This document shows, piece by piece, positions 34,890-43,815 of a stretch of DNA of 64,000 bases (position 1 is the stretch's first letter; every line of letters starts with the position of its first letter). The notes under the pieces were generated by a model. It made no database searches, had not been told where the DNA came from, and saw only the letters and a list, made by a program, of their open reading frames with translations. Both the position numbers and the translations under genes were made by a program. This DNA is from Stenotrophomonas mori (lineage in GTDB: Bacteria > Pseudomonadota > Gammaproteobacteria > Xanthomonadales > Xanthomonadaceae). The stretch is taken from NCBI RefSeq assembly GCF_023556335.1, contig NZ_JAIKTS010000005.1, positions 177,263 to 241,262 of the forward strand, in the 5' to 3' direction.

Positions 34890-36305
34890 TCAGCGCGGCG
34901 AAGCGGTCGCGCGGTCGGAGGCGACACCCTTCCTGCCGTTGGCAGGCGCGGCGGGGGCATCGTCGGCCATCAGGTTGTCGCTGCCGAAGTCGGTGTCCAC
35001 GTCCAGCCAGCGCTGGGTCGGCAGGCCGATGGCCCGGTCGAGGATGGTCGGCAGCAGGCCGCTGGGGACCGTGCTTTCGCCGTTCCACAGGACCGCGATG
35101 CCGAGGTCGCGCTCGGGCAGCAGGGCGATCAGCCCGCGGTAGCCCTGCACCGCGCCGGCATGGAACACCACACTGTGCCCGGCATAGTCGAATACCCGCC
35201 AGCCCAGTGCATAGCCGGCCGAGTCCAGCCGCTCGCGGCGCCAGCCCGAGCGCATCTCGCCGGGGGTGCTGACCAGCGGCGCATGCAGCGTGGCCAGCAG
35301 CGGCGCCGGCAGCACGTCCTGGCGGTGTCCGGTGTGTGCGATCAGCCACTGCGCCATGTCGCTGGCGCTGGCGTTGACGCCGGCCGCGGGGGCGACGCGG
35401 TAGTAGGTGGGCTTGGGCGTCAGCGAGACCCAGCCGTTGCGGCTGCGCACGTGCGGCCGTGCCCAGCGTGGGCTGGCCTGGATGCCGGCCAGGCCGAGGC
35501 TGGCATCGTTCATGCCCAGCGGCTTGAAGATGCGGCGTTCCACCGCCTGTTCGTAGAAGCTGCCGGACGCGGCATAGACCACATCGCCGATCAGGCTGAA
35601 GGCGACGTTCTGGTAGGCATAGCAATCGCCCGGCTCGCACCGCAGCGGTGCGCTGGCGAGCTTGCGGGTCAGGGTGTAGTAGTCGGCGTTGGCCTCGATG
35701 TCGCGGTCGTAGGCGTTGAACGGCAGGCCGACGCGGTGGCTGAGCACGTCGGCCACGGTCAGGCGCCGGGTCGCTTCGGGCGTGGCCAGCTGGAAGCCGG
35801 GCATGTAGTCGGTGACCTTGCTGTCCCAGCGCAGGGTTCCGTCGTTGACCAGCAGTCCGGCCATGGTGCCGGCGAAGGCCTTGGACAGCGAGGCCAGGCG
35901 GAACACGGTGTGCGCGTCGACCGGCTGCGGATCGCCGATGTCGGTGACCCCGTAGCCGCGCGCGGACAGCACCCGTCCGTTCTGCACGATCGCCATGGCG
36001 ATGCCCGGCACCCGGTTGCCATAGGTGAGCTGTTCGGCCATCGACTCGATGGCCGGGACATTGAAGCCGTCCGGCAAGGCCTGCACCTGGTCCGGACGCA
36101 GCCCGACGCGCCAGGGCATCGGCTGGGTCGGCGATTGCGGCGGCGCGTTCTCCAGGTTCACCGGCAACTGCGAAACCGAGTCGGGCAGCGGCTGCGGGGA
36201 GGAGGCGGGCGTCTGGGCAGTGGATGACAGCGCGAAGGGCATCAACACCCCGAGCAATCCCGATGCCACCGGACGGTAATACCGGCGCCTGCTGTTGTCT
36301 TTCAT
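34890..36305 (-). CDS. Exported serine hydrolase, class C beta-lactamase fold
   Basis: A 471-residue penicillin-binding-protein-like hydrolase. The N-terminus (to about residue 30) is a signal peptide after a short basic start. The catalytic pattern is S139-L-S-K142 (RLASLSKAF), Y231-Q-N233 and H382-A-G384 in place of KTG, which fits esterase, D-aminopeptidase or peptide-hydrolase members of the family rather than a proven beta-lactamase. ATG 36305 (MKDNSRRRYYRP) was chosen over an upstream ATG because it begins the signal peptide. It is divergent from lemA with a 79-bp gap. Substrate unknown. Confidence 0.87.
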   Translation of the reverse strand: MKDNSRRRYYRPVASGLLGVLMPFALSSTAQTPASSPQPLPDSVSQLPVNLENAPPQSPTQPMPWRVGLRPDQVQALPDGFNVPAIESMAEQLTYGNRVPGIAMAIVQNGRVLSARGYGVTDIGDPQPVDAHTVFRLASLSKAFAGTMAGLLVNDGTLRWDSKVTDYMPGFQLATPEATRRLTVADVLSHRVGLPFNAYDRDIEANADYYTLTRKLASAPLRCEPGDCYAYQNVAFSLIGDVVYAASGSFYEQAVERRIFKPLGMNDASLGLAGIQASPRWARPHVRSRNGWVSLTPKPTYYRVAPAAGVNASASDMAQWLIAHTGHRQDVLPAPLLATLHAPLVSTPGEMRSGWRRERLDSAGYALGWRVFDYAGHSVVFHAGAVQGYRGLIALLPERDLGIAVLWNGESTVPSGLLPTILDRAIGLPTQRWLDVDTDFGSDNLMADDAPAAPANGRKGVASDRATASPR

Positions 36306-36339
36306 CGTGATCGTTGCCTGTAAGCTAAGGCTGCCGGCG

Positions 36340-36345
36340 ATTCTA
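36340..36345 (-). promoter_or_regulatory. Possible -10 of the serine hydrolase gene
   Basis: TAGAAT (5/6) on the minus strand, 34 bp before the ATG, with a weak TTGTGC -35 at 18-bp spacing. Confidence 0.4.
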
Positions 36346-36384
36346 GCGCTGCTTTTCACGATTGCACAAATGGGGAGAAGATGA

Positions 36385-36990
36385 ATGGGCATCGCATTGA
36401 TATTCCTGGTTTTTGTTGCGGTGCTCGTTCTTGTTGCCGGAATCGGGGTGGGGATCTACAACGGCCTGGTGCGTGCCCGCAACGGCTACCGCAACGCCTT
36501 CGCGCAGATCGACGTGCAGTTGCAGCGGCGTTTCGACCTGATCCCCAACCTGGTGGAAACCGCCAAGGGGTACCTGGCCCACGAGCGGCAGACGCTGGAG
36601 GCGGTGATCGCCGCGCGGGGGGCCGCGCAGGCGGGCCTGGCCGCCGCCAAGGCCGCTCCGGGCGACGCCGGCGCGATGGCGCAGCTGGCAGCCTCGCAGG
36701 GGCAGCTGGATGGGGTCCTGGGGCGGCTCATGGCGGTGGCCGAGGCGTATCCGGACCTGAAGGGCAACCAGACCATGCTGCAGCTGAGCGAGGAGCTGGC
36801 GAGCACCGAGAACAAGGTGGCGTTCGCGCGGCAGGCCTACAACGATGCGGTGATGGGCTACAACAACCGCCGCGAGACCTTCCCGGCGACGCTGTTCGCC
36901 GGCCTGTTCCAGTTCGCGCCGGCGGCGCTGCTCGATATACCCGTGGAGAAGCGCGCGCAGGTGCGCGAGGCGCCCAGGGTCGGTTTCTGA
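36385..36990 (+). CDS. LemA family protein
   Basis: A 201-residue LemA protein: one N-terminal transmembrane helix (about 3-25) followed by a long helical bundle with NGLVRARNGYRNAFAQIDVQLQRR-type start, DLIPNLVETAKGYLAHE and LQLSEELASTENKVAFARQAYNDAVMGYNNRRETFP, all LemA hallmarks. Function is unknown. In many bacteria lemA precedes an M48 peptidase gene, exactly as here (79-bp gap), suggesting an envelope proteolysis or quality-control pair. Confidence 0.93.
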   Translation: MGIALIFLVFVAVLVLVAGIGVGIYNGLVRARNGYRNAFAQIDVQLQRRFDLIPNLVETAKGYLAHERQTLEAVIAARGAAQAGLAAAKAAPGDAGAMAQLAASQGQLDGVLGRLMAVAEAYPDLKGNQTMLQLSEELASTENKVAFARQAYNDAVMGYNNRRETFPATLFAGLFQFAPAALLDIPVEKRAQVREAPRVGF

Positions 36991-37069
36991 AGCGCGGCCG
37001 CGGCCGCCACGGTGCGCGCGGCCTGACCGCGTGCCGCCGGGTCTGCGGCCCCGCGCGGGGCATTCCGCC

Positions 37070-38971
37070 ATGAACTTCTTCGAGCACCAGGCCCGTGCAC
37101 GCAGGAACTCCGTGCGCCTGCTGTTGCTGTTCGCGCTGGCGGTGGTGGCCATCGTCGCGGTGCTGGATGTCCTGGTGCTGCTGGCCACCGGCAGCGGCCA
37201 GGCGGTGCTGCTGTGCACCGTGGCGACCCTGGCGGTCATCGGCCTGTCGTCGCTGTACCGCATCGCCCGGCTGCGCGGCGGCGGCGACCAGGTGGCGATC
37301 CAGATGGGCGGGCGCTGGGTGCCGGACGATACCGGCGATCCGGCGTTGCGGCGCCTGCGCAATGTCGTGGAAGAGATCGCGATCGCCTCGGGCGTTCCGG
37401 TGCCGCGGCTGTACGTGCTCGAACAGGAGGCCGGGATCAACGCCTTCGCCGCCGGCTATTCGCCCGCCGATGCGGTCGTCGCGGTCACGGCCGGGGCATT
37501 GCAGCGGCTCAACCGCGACGAGCTGCAGGGCGTGGTCGCGCACGAATTCAGCCATATCCTCAATGGCGACATGCGCCTGAACATCCGCCTTATGGGCCTG
37601 CTGTCCGGCATCCTGATGCTCAGCGTGATCGGGCGCCGCGTGCTGCTGCATGCGGGGCGCGGAGGCCGGTTGCGCGGGGCGCGGGGGACCGGGCCGATAG
37701 CGGTGCTGCTGGTCGCCGGCGTGGCGGCGGTGGCGGTCGGCAGCATCGGCGTGTTCTTCGGCCGGTTGATCAAGGCGGGCGTATCGCGGCAGCGGGAGCT
37801 GCTGGCCGATGCCTCGGCGGTGCAGTTCACCCGCCAGACCGCGGGCCTGGCCGGAGCGCTGAAGAAGATCGGTGGGCTGAGCGAGGGCTCGCGGCTCGGC
37901 GACCGTGCCGGCGCCGAAGAGGTCAGCCACATGCTGTTCGGTCAGGGGTTGCGGTTCTCGCGCTGGTTCGCGACACACCCGCCGCTGCTCGCGCGCATCC
38001 AGCGCCTGGAACCCGGGTTCCGCGCCGAGGCGCTGCAGCGCCTGCGCGGGCAGTGGGGGCTGGTGCCCCCAGACGGTCTGGCCGAAGACCGTCTGCTGGG
38101 GTTGGCCGATGCGGTGCCCGATGGGGGGACGACCGTTGCCGCGCGGTGTGCACCGGCCGACGTGGCTGCCCGGGTGGCGTCGCCAGGGGCCGACGATTAT
38201 CGGCAGGCGGCACGGTTGACGGTGGTGTTGCCGGCGCCCTTGCGCGCGCTGGCGCGCGAACGCGATGCGGCCGGACCGCTGCTGCTGGCGCTGCTGCTCG
38301 ATGGCGATGCCGTGGTCGCCGCCCGGCAGCGCGATGCGGTGGCGGCGCAGCTGGGCGAGGACGTCGCGGCCGCCATGCTGGAGATCGCGTATGGCCCGCT
38401 GCATGGGCTGCGGCCGGCACTGCGGCTGCCCTTGGCGACCCTGGCGTTCCCCGCGCTGCGCGCCCTGCCACGGCCGCGGCTGCAGGCGTTCCTGGAGTGC
38501 ATCCACGCCGTGTCGCATGCCGATGGGCGCATCTCGCTGTTCGAGTACTGCCTCTCGCACCTGCTGCAGGTGCAGGTGCGCGCGGCGCTGGATCCGGCAC
38601 GGCACCTGCACTTCGGCCGGCGCAAGGTCGCCGATGTCGGTGGCGAGCTGGCGCTGCTGCTGGCGGTGGTGGCCGACGCCGGCAGCCCGGACGATGCCGA
38701 AGCGGCACGCCGCGCCTACCTGGCGGGAATGCAGCGGGTGCTGCCGCAGGCGTGCCTGCCCTACCGTCCGCCGTCCGTCGGGGTGCTGGCGCTGGACGCG
38801 GCCTGGGCGCCGCTGGATGCGCTGGACCCGCTGGCCAAGCAACTGCTGGTGGAAGCGGTTGCCGCGACCATCGGCCACGACCTGCAGCTGAACGTGGCCG
38901 AGGCCGAGCTGTTGAGGATGATCTGCGGCGCCCTGCAGTGCCCGTTGCCGGCGATGCCGGCGGCCACCTAG
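37070..38971 (+). CDS. M48-family membrane zinc metallopeptidase (HtpX-like, long form)
   Basis: A 633-residue protease. Two N-terminal helices (about 17-60) precede the M48 catalytic domain with zinc motif H158-E-F-S-H162 and the third ligand Glu243 in RQRELLADASAVQF. Another hydrophobic pair lies near 180-230. HtpX itself is about 290 residues; here a C-terminal extension of some 300 residues, predicted helical and unassigned, follows the THPPLLARIQRLEP block. ATG 37070 starts MNFFEHQARARRNS. It pairs with lemA. Confidence 0.88.
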   Translation: MNFFEHQARARRNSVRLLLLFALAVVAIVAVLDVLVLLATGSGQAVLLCTVATLAVIGLSSLYRIARLRGGGDQVAIQMGGRWVPDDTGDPALRRLRNVVEEIAIASGVPVPRLYVLEQEAGINAFAAGYSPADAVVAVTAGALQRLNRDELQGVVAHEFSHILNGDMRLNIRLMGLLSGILMLSVIGRRVLLHAGRGGRLRGARGTGPIAVLLVAGVAAVAVGSIGVFFGRLIKAGVSRQRELLADASAVQFTRQTAGLAGALKKIGGLSEGSRLGDRAGAEEVSHMLFGQGLRFSRWFATHPPLLARIQRLEPGFRAEALQRLRGQWGLVPPDGLAEDRLLGLADAVPDGGTTVAARCAPADVAARVASPGADDYRQAARLTVVLPAPLRALARERDAAGPLLLALLLDGDAVVAARQRDAVAAQLGEDVAAAMLEIAYGPLHGLRPALRLPLATLAFPALRALPRPRLQAFLECIHAVSHADGRISLFEYCLSHLLQVQVRAALDPARHLHFGRRKVADVGGELALLLAVVADAGSPDDAEAARRAYLAGMQRVLPQACLPYRPPSVGVLALDAAWAPLDALDPLAKQLLVEAVAATIGHDLQLNVAEAELLRMICGALQCPLPAMPAAT

Positions 38972-39075
38972 GGCCCGCTGCGGCGACCGCCGGCCGGCCC
39001 GGCGGGGACGGGGCGCACTGGCGATGTTGCAGTGCATCGGATACCTTGCGCGCTTCGTTGCGACGGAAAAAACCG

Positions 39076-40380
39076 ATGCGGTCCGCTCAGGGCAGGGTAC
39101 ATACGGGAGAGGGGCGGGCGGTCGCGCTGTCCTTCGCGTACTTCTTTTGCGTGCTGGCCGCGTACTACGTCATCCGCCCGCTGCGCGAGCAGCTGGCCGC
39201 GGCGGTCGGCTCGACCCAGCTGCCGTGGTTCTACGGTGCCACCTTCATCGGCACGCTGCTGCTCTCGCCGCTGTTCGGGGCCCTGGTCACCCGCTGGCCA
39301 CGGCGGGTGGTGCTGCCCCTGGTCTATGGGTTCTTCATCGCCTGCCTGGTCGGCTTCGTGCCGCTGTTCGCCTGGCCGGGATTGTTGACGCCGCGCGCGC
39401 TGGGGATGGTGTTCTTCGTCTGGGTCAGCGTGTTCAACCTGTTCGTGGTCTCGGTGTTCTGGAGCTTCATGTCCGACATCTGGAGCAGCGAGCAGTCGCG
39501 GCGGCTGTTCCCGATCATCGCGGTGGCCGGCACCGTGGGGGCGGTGACCGGGCCGATGCTCACGCGCTCGCTGGTGGGCGTCATCGGCGTCGCGCCGCTG
39601 CTGCTGGTGTCCGCCGGGCTGCTGTGCCTGGCGCTGGGCTGCGCGATCGCGCTGGGGCGCTGGGCGCGCCGGCATGGCGCGCGTCGCCACGAGCCCGGCC
39701 ACGAGGCCGCGGTCGGCGGCGGCATGTTCGACGGCCTCAAGCAGGTGTTCGCGGACCCCTTCGTGCGCAATATGTCGATCCTGCTGCTGCTGGCCGACGG
39801 TATCGGTACGGTGAACTATGCGCTGGTGACCGACTACTCCGGGGCCACCTTCGTCGATGCGGTGGCGCGGACCCGCTTCGCGGCCAATATCGACCTGGCG
39901 GGCAACCTGTTGACCGCCCTCACCCAGTTGACCCTGACCCGCTGGCTGCTGCCGCGCAAGGGGCCGGGCACGGTCATCATGATCTGGGCGCTGGTCAGCA
40001 TCTCCGCGCTGGCGCTGGTGCTGTTCTCGCGGGACCCGCATGCGCCGTTGCTGCTGGGCATGCCGGCGGTGGCGGTGGCGCTGATCGTCAGCCGCGGGCT
40101 GGCCTACGGCATGGCCGAGCCGGCGCGGCACAGCCTGTATACGCGGGTGCCGCGGAACGTGCGCTACAAGGGCCAGAACGCGGTGGACACGGCGGTATGG
40201 CGCTTCGGCGACCTGTCCATCGCGCTGGGCATGAACGGGCTGCGGGTGCTGGGCATCAGCACCGCCGGCTTCGCCGGCATCAGTGCGGCGGCGGCGCTGC
40301 TCGCGGCGGGCATCGGTTGGCGCCTGTCGCGTCGCCCCGAAGGCGTGCCGGCAGCGGAGGCGGCACGCCTGCCTTCCTGA
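39076..40380 (+). CDS. Major-facilitator transporter, ATP/ADP-translocase-like
   Basis: A 434-residue polytopic membrane protein with about 11-12 predicted helices. The sequence ALSFAYFFCVLAAYYVIRPLREQLAA near the N-terminus and VWVSVFNLFVVSVFWSFMSDIWS resemble the NTP/NDP exchange transporter (Npt/Tlc) group of the MFS rather than drug exporters. Free-living xanthomonads carry such homologues, and the substrate is unknown; ATP/ADP exchange should not be assumed. ATG 39076 was chosen as the first start compatible with the helix pattern; it lies about 100 bp after the M48 gene. Confidence 0.75.
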   Translation: MRSAQGRVHTGEGRAVALSFAYFFCVLAAYYVIRPLREQLAAAVGSTQLPWFYGATFIGTLLLSPLFGALVTRWPRRVVLPLVYGFFIACLVGFVPLFAWPGLLTPRALGMVFFVWVSVFNLFVVSVFWSFMSDIWSSEQSRRLFPIIAVAGTVGAVTGPMLTRSLVGVIGVAPLLLVSAGLLCLALGCAIALGRWARRHGARRHEPGHEAAVGGGMFDGLKQVFADPFVRNMSILLLLADGIGTVNYALVTDYSGATFVDAVARTRFAANIDLAGNLLTALTQLTLTRWLLPRKGPGTVIMIWALVSISALALVLFSRDPHAPLLLGMPAVAVALIVSRGLAYGMAEPARHSLYTRVPRNVRYKGQNAVDTAVWRFGDLSIALGMNGLRVLGISTAGFAGISAAAALLAAGIGWRLSRRPEGVPAAEAARLPS

Positions 40381-40410
40381 TGCGGAACGGCCGGGGAACG
40401 CCGCCGGCGC

Positions 40411-40797
40411 TCACCGGGCCAGCCACAGCGGCACGGCATGCAGCGTGGCCCCGAGGACGAACAGCGCGCTCAGCAGGTGCACGCGTGCGTCGTGGATGCG
40501 CAGGAACACGAACTGTTCGAGGGTCCGTCCCAGCCAGAACAGCGTCATGAACCCGAGCAGCGCACGCCCCAGGGGCGTGGCCGTCAGCGCGTGGGCGAAG
40601 GCCAGCGACACCGCGCCCATGCCCAGGAACACGTAGACCAGGCGCAGGTTGAGTATCTGCACGATCGCGCGGTTGACCGGATCGAGGCGGGCAAGCGCGC
40701 CTTTCCAGCCGAACAGCTTCCAGAAGCCCAGGTGGAATGCCGCAAAGCCCAGGCTGTGCACGCCGCCCAGGCGCACCAGCAGCTCGGCGGTCTCCAT
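40411..40797 (-). CDS. Small four-helix membrane protein, unrecognised
   Basis: A 128-residue integral membrane protein with four predicted helices. The N-terminal LGGVHSLGFAAFHLGFWKLFGW and the central LNLRLVYVFLGMGAVSLAF segments have conserved-looking His and Arg residues. I do not recognise a family. It lies 3 bp downstream of the DUF4442 thioesterase gene on the same strand, so the two are probably co-transcribed. Confidence 0.65.
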   Translation of the reverse strand: METAELLVRLGGVHSLGFAAFHLGFWKLFGWKGALARLDPVNRAIVQILNLRLVYVFLGMGAVSLAFAHALTATPLGRALLGFMTLFWLGRTLEQFVFLRIHDARVHLLSALFVLGATLHAVPLWLAR

Positions 40798-40800
40798 GGT

Positions 40801-41277
40801 TCATCCCTTCGCGTGGCGCGGCGACACCCACATCGCGATGCGCGCGGTGAACACCTCGGTGCCGGCGGCATCGCTGACGACGACCCGGACCGGCAGGTCG
40901 TAGCCGCCGGGAGCGCTGGCGATGGGCCGTTCGGGGCTGGCCACCGCCTGCAGGGTGCCGCGGGCCTTGGCCTGGTAGCGGACCTCCATGCCCTTGGGGA
41001 TCCAGCGCATGTCGGCCGGCAGCGACGCGTCGACCATCAGCCCGGCGGTCAGTTCGGCCAGGTTGCACAGGGCGATCGCATGCACGGTGCCGATATGGTT
41101 GCGGACCTTGCGGCGGTCGGCCAGCCGGCCCTCGCAGCGGCCGGGTTCGAGCAGGGTGACGCGCGGGGAGATGCTGGCGAAATAGGGCGCCTTGAGGCAC
41201 ACCGCGCGCGTGAACAGCCAGCGGCCGCCGGGCCAGCGCGAGAGGCGCCGGTAGAGCGAGAGCAGGGGGGCGGTCAT
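40801..41277 (-). CDS. DUF4442 hot-dog-fold putative thioesterase
   Basis: A 158-residue single-domain protein resembling DUF4442/PaaI-like hot-dog thioesterases. The helix VRNHIGTVHAIALCNLAELTAGLMV (about 59-83) is the hot-dog central helix typical of the family, and MRWIPKGMEVRYQAKARG is a following strand pair. ATG 41277 follows a GGAGG site at 6 nt; an ATG 10 codons upstream lacks one. The 13-bp hairpin at 41293 ends just before this ribosome site. A fatty acyl-CoA substrate is plausible because fadE is upstream. Confidence 0.7.
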   Translation of the reverse strand: MTAPLLSLYRRLSRWPGGRWLFTRAVCLKAPYFASISPRVTLLEPGRCEGRLADRRKVRNHIGTVHAIALCNLAELTAGLMVDASLPADMRWIPKGMEVRYQAKARGTLQAVASPERPIASAPGGYDLPVRVVVSDAAGTEVFTARIAMWVSPRHAKG

Positions 41278-41292
41278 GGCATCCTCCGGAAA

Positions 41293-41322
41293 GGAAACGG
41301 CGGGCATGCGCCCGCCGTTTCC
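41293..41322 (-). terminator. Perfect 13-bp hairpin between fadE and the thioesterase gene
   Basis: GGAAACGGCGGGC/GCCCGCCGTTTCC with a 4-nt loop, 22 bp after the fadE stop; TTTCC follows on the minus strand. It ends 15 bp before the next ATG, so it either ends the fadE transcript or meters read-through. Confidence 0.7.
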
Positions 41323-41343
41323 GGTTGCTGGGGCGGCCCGGAC

Positions 41344-43815
41344 TCAGGCCACCTGCGAGGAGCGCTGGCCCTCGCGGTCGTAGTACGAGGCCGCGCGCAG
41401 CTCATGCGGGTCGAAGTCGTCCACGGTGATGGCATCCAGCGTGATCGCACGCAGCTCTTCCAGCAGCGTCCGTTCGTCCTGGGTGATCACGCCCTCGGCC
41501 ACGGCTTCGTCCAGCTGCTCGGGGAAGGTCAGCGCCTCGATGCCCTTGGTCTTGAGCGCCTTGAGGAACTTGCGCTCCACCGGCTCGGCCATCACCGCCT
41601 TGGCCAGGTAGCTGGCGATGCGGCCGCCAGGGTTGTTCTCGCACGGGGTCAGGAACACCCCCTGGGCGAGCCGGTCGCGGGCTTCGTTGGGCGACATCAG
41701 GGTGGCGGCCACGCGCCGGCTCAGGCGGTCGCCGGGCGCTTCGGCGCGGCGGCCGAACGGGAAGATCAATGCCCACATCAGCCAGCCGATCGGGCGCACC
41801 GGGAAGTTGCGCAGCGCCGCCGACAGCGATTCCTCGATGCGGTGCACGCTGTCGTGGAAGGCCCAGGCGAGCAGCGGCTGGTCGGCCTGCGGCGCGCCTT
41901 CGTCGTGGTAGCGCTTGAGCATGGCGCTGGTCATGTAGATGTGGCTGAGGACATCGCCCAGGCGCCCGGACAGCGATTCCTTGAACTTGAGCTTGCCACC
42001 CAGCGTCATCATCGAGATGTCGGCCATCAGCGCCAGGTTGGCCGAGTAGCGGTCCAGCTTGCGGAAGTAGCGGCGGGTATAGGCATCGCCCGGTGCGGCG
42101 CCGACGCGCGCCCCGGTCAGGCCGAACCAGAACGAACGCACCGCATTGGAGATGCCGAAGCGCACGTGCCCGAACAGCGCCTGGTCGAACGCGCGCAGGC
42201 CGGCCCTGCGGTCCTCGTCCTGGGCCGCCTTCATCTCCTTGAGCACCCACGGATGGCACAGGATCGCGCCCTGCCCGAAGATCAGCAGGCTGCGGGTCAT
42301 GATGTTGGCGCCTTCCACGGTGATCGCGATCGGCGCGGCCTGCCAGCTGCGGCCGGCGAAGTTGCGCGGGCCGAGGATGATGCCCTTGCCGCCGATGATG
42401 TCCATCATGTCGCTGATGCACTCGCGGCTCATGTTGGTGCAATGGTACTTGGCGATCGCCGAGGGTACCGACGGCACGTCGCCACGGTCCACCGCGGCGG
42501 CGGTGGCCTGGGACAGCGCGCTGATCTTGTAGGCCTTGCCGCCGATGCGGGCCAGCGCTTCCTCCACGCCTTCGAAGCGGCCGACCGACAGCCCGAACTG
42601 CTTGCGGATGCGCGCGTAGGCGCCGGTGACGACCGCGCCGGCCTTGGCGCCGCCGGAGGCGGTGGAGGGCAGGGTGATCGAGCGGCCGACGGCCAGGCAC
42701 TCGTTGAGCATGTTCCAGCCCAGGCCGCGCTTCTCCGGGCCGCCGATGATCTGGTCCAGCGGGATGAACACGTCCTTGCCGCGGATCGGGCCGTTCTGGA
42801 ACGGCGAATTCAGCGGGAAGTGGCGGCGGCCGACCTCGACGCCCGCGGTCTCGCGCGGCAGCAGCGCCAGGGTGATGCCGATGTCCTTGGTGTCACCGAG
42901 CAGCCCATCCGGGTCGTACATGCGGAAAGCCATGCCGATCAGCGTGGCCACCGGCGCCAGGGTGATGTAGCGCTTGTCGAAGGTCAGCTTCAGGCCCAGC
43001 ACTTCCTCGCCGTTCCAGGTTCCCTTGCAGACGATGCCGAAGTCGGGGATGGAGGTGGCGTCGGACCCGGCGAACGGGCCGGTCAGGCCGAAGCAGGGGA
43101 CCTCGATGCCCTCGGCCAGGCGCGGCAGGTAGTAGTCCTTCTGCGCCTGCGTACCGTAGTGGTTGAGCAGCTCGCCCGGTCCCAGCGAGTTGGGGACGCC
43201 GACGGTGGAGCTGACCACGCTGGAGATCGAGGCCAGCTTCTGGATCACCTTGTGGTGGGCCAGCGCCGAGAACCCCAGGCCGCCGTACTGCTTGGGGATG
43301 ATCATGCCGAAGAACTTGTTCTTCTTGATGAAGGCCCACAGCTCGGGCGGCAGGTCGGCATGGACATGGGTGATTTCCCAGTCGTTGACCATCCGGCACA
43401 GTTCTTCGACCGGGCCGTCGAGGAAGGCCTGCTCTTCGGCGGTGAGTTCCGGCTTGGGGTAGTCCAGCAGCTTCTGCCAGTCGGGATCGCCGGTGAACAG
43501 CTCGCCCTCGAAGCCGACCGACCCGGTCTCCAGCGCGATGCGTTCGGTCTGCGACAGCGGCGGCAGCACCTTGCGGAACACGCCCATGAACGGCGAGGTG
43601 ATCAGCGGCTTGCGCAGGAACGGCAGCAGCACCAGTGCACTGACCAGCGCCAGCAGCGCCGTGGCGACGATGACCGCGGTCTGGTTGATGCCGGCGAACC
43701 AGCAGATGCCCAGCAGCACGGCGCCGATCACCGTCCAGGTGACCAGGCGCATGCGGTGGTAGGCGACGAAGGCGCCTGCGAGCAGCAGGGCCAGGAAGGG
43801 AACGACGATGCTCAT
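41344..43815 (-). CDS. fadE: Acyl-CoA dehydrogenase FadE
   Basis: An 823-residue FadE (E. coli 814), catalysing the first oxidation of acyl-CoA in beta-oxidation with FAD. It has N-terminal hydrophobic helices (about 3-65) and then the dehydrogenase core: FGLTGPFAGSDATSIPD, FDKRYITLAPVA, the flavin-binding CTNMSRECISDMMDIIGGKGI and EGANIMTRSLLIFGQG. A large C-terminal domain shared with FadE follows. The ATG overlaps the upstream hydrolase stop (ATGA at 43815-43812), so translation is coupled. The transcript appears controlled by the divergent TetR through sites near 44723-44776. Confidence 0.95.
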   Translation of the reverse strand: MSIVVPFLALLLAGAFVAYHRMRLVTWTVIGAVLLGICWFAGINQTAVIVATALLALVSALVLLPFLRKPLITSPFMGVFRKVLPPLSQTERIALETGSVGFEGELFTGDPDWQKLLDYPKPELTAEEQAFLDGPVEELCRMVNDWEITHVHADLPPELWAFIKKNKFFGMIIPKQYGGLGFSALAHHKVIQKLASISSVVSSTVGVPNSLGPGELLNHYGTQAQKDYYLPRLAEGIEVPCFGLTGPFAGSDATSIPDFGIVCKGTWNGEEVLGLKLTFDKRYITLAPVATLIGMAFRMYDPDGLLGDTKDIGITLALLPRETAGVEVGRRHFPLNSPFQNGPIRGKDVFIPLDQIIGGPEKRGLGWNMLNECLAVGRSITLPSTASGGAKAGAVVTGAYARIRKQFGLSVGRFEGVEEALARIGGKAYKISALSQATAAAVDRGDVPSVPSAIAKYHCTNMSRECISDMMDIIGGKGIILGPRNFAGRSWQAAPIAITVEGANIMTRSLLIFGQGAILCHPWVLKEMKAAQDEDRRAGLRAFDQALFGHVRFGISNAVRSFWFGLTGARVGAAPGDAYTRRYFRKLDRYSANLALMADISMMTLGGKLKFKESLSGRLGDVLSHIYMTSAMLKRYHDEGAPQADQPLLAWAFHDSVHRIEESLSAALRNFPVRPIGWLMWALIFPFGRRAEAPGDRLSRRVAATLMSPNEARDRLAQGVFLTPCENNPGGRIASYLAKAVMAEPVERKFLKALKTKGIEALTFPEQLDEAVAEGVITQDERTLLEELRAITLDAITVDDFDPHELRAASYYDREGQRSSQVA

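Noticed and set aside
34890..36305. Calling the serine hydrolase an AmpC beta-lactamase
   Set aside because: The SxxK and YxN motifs fit the fold, but the third motif is HAG rather than KTG, which suits esterase or peptidase relatives better.
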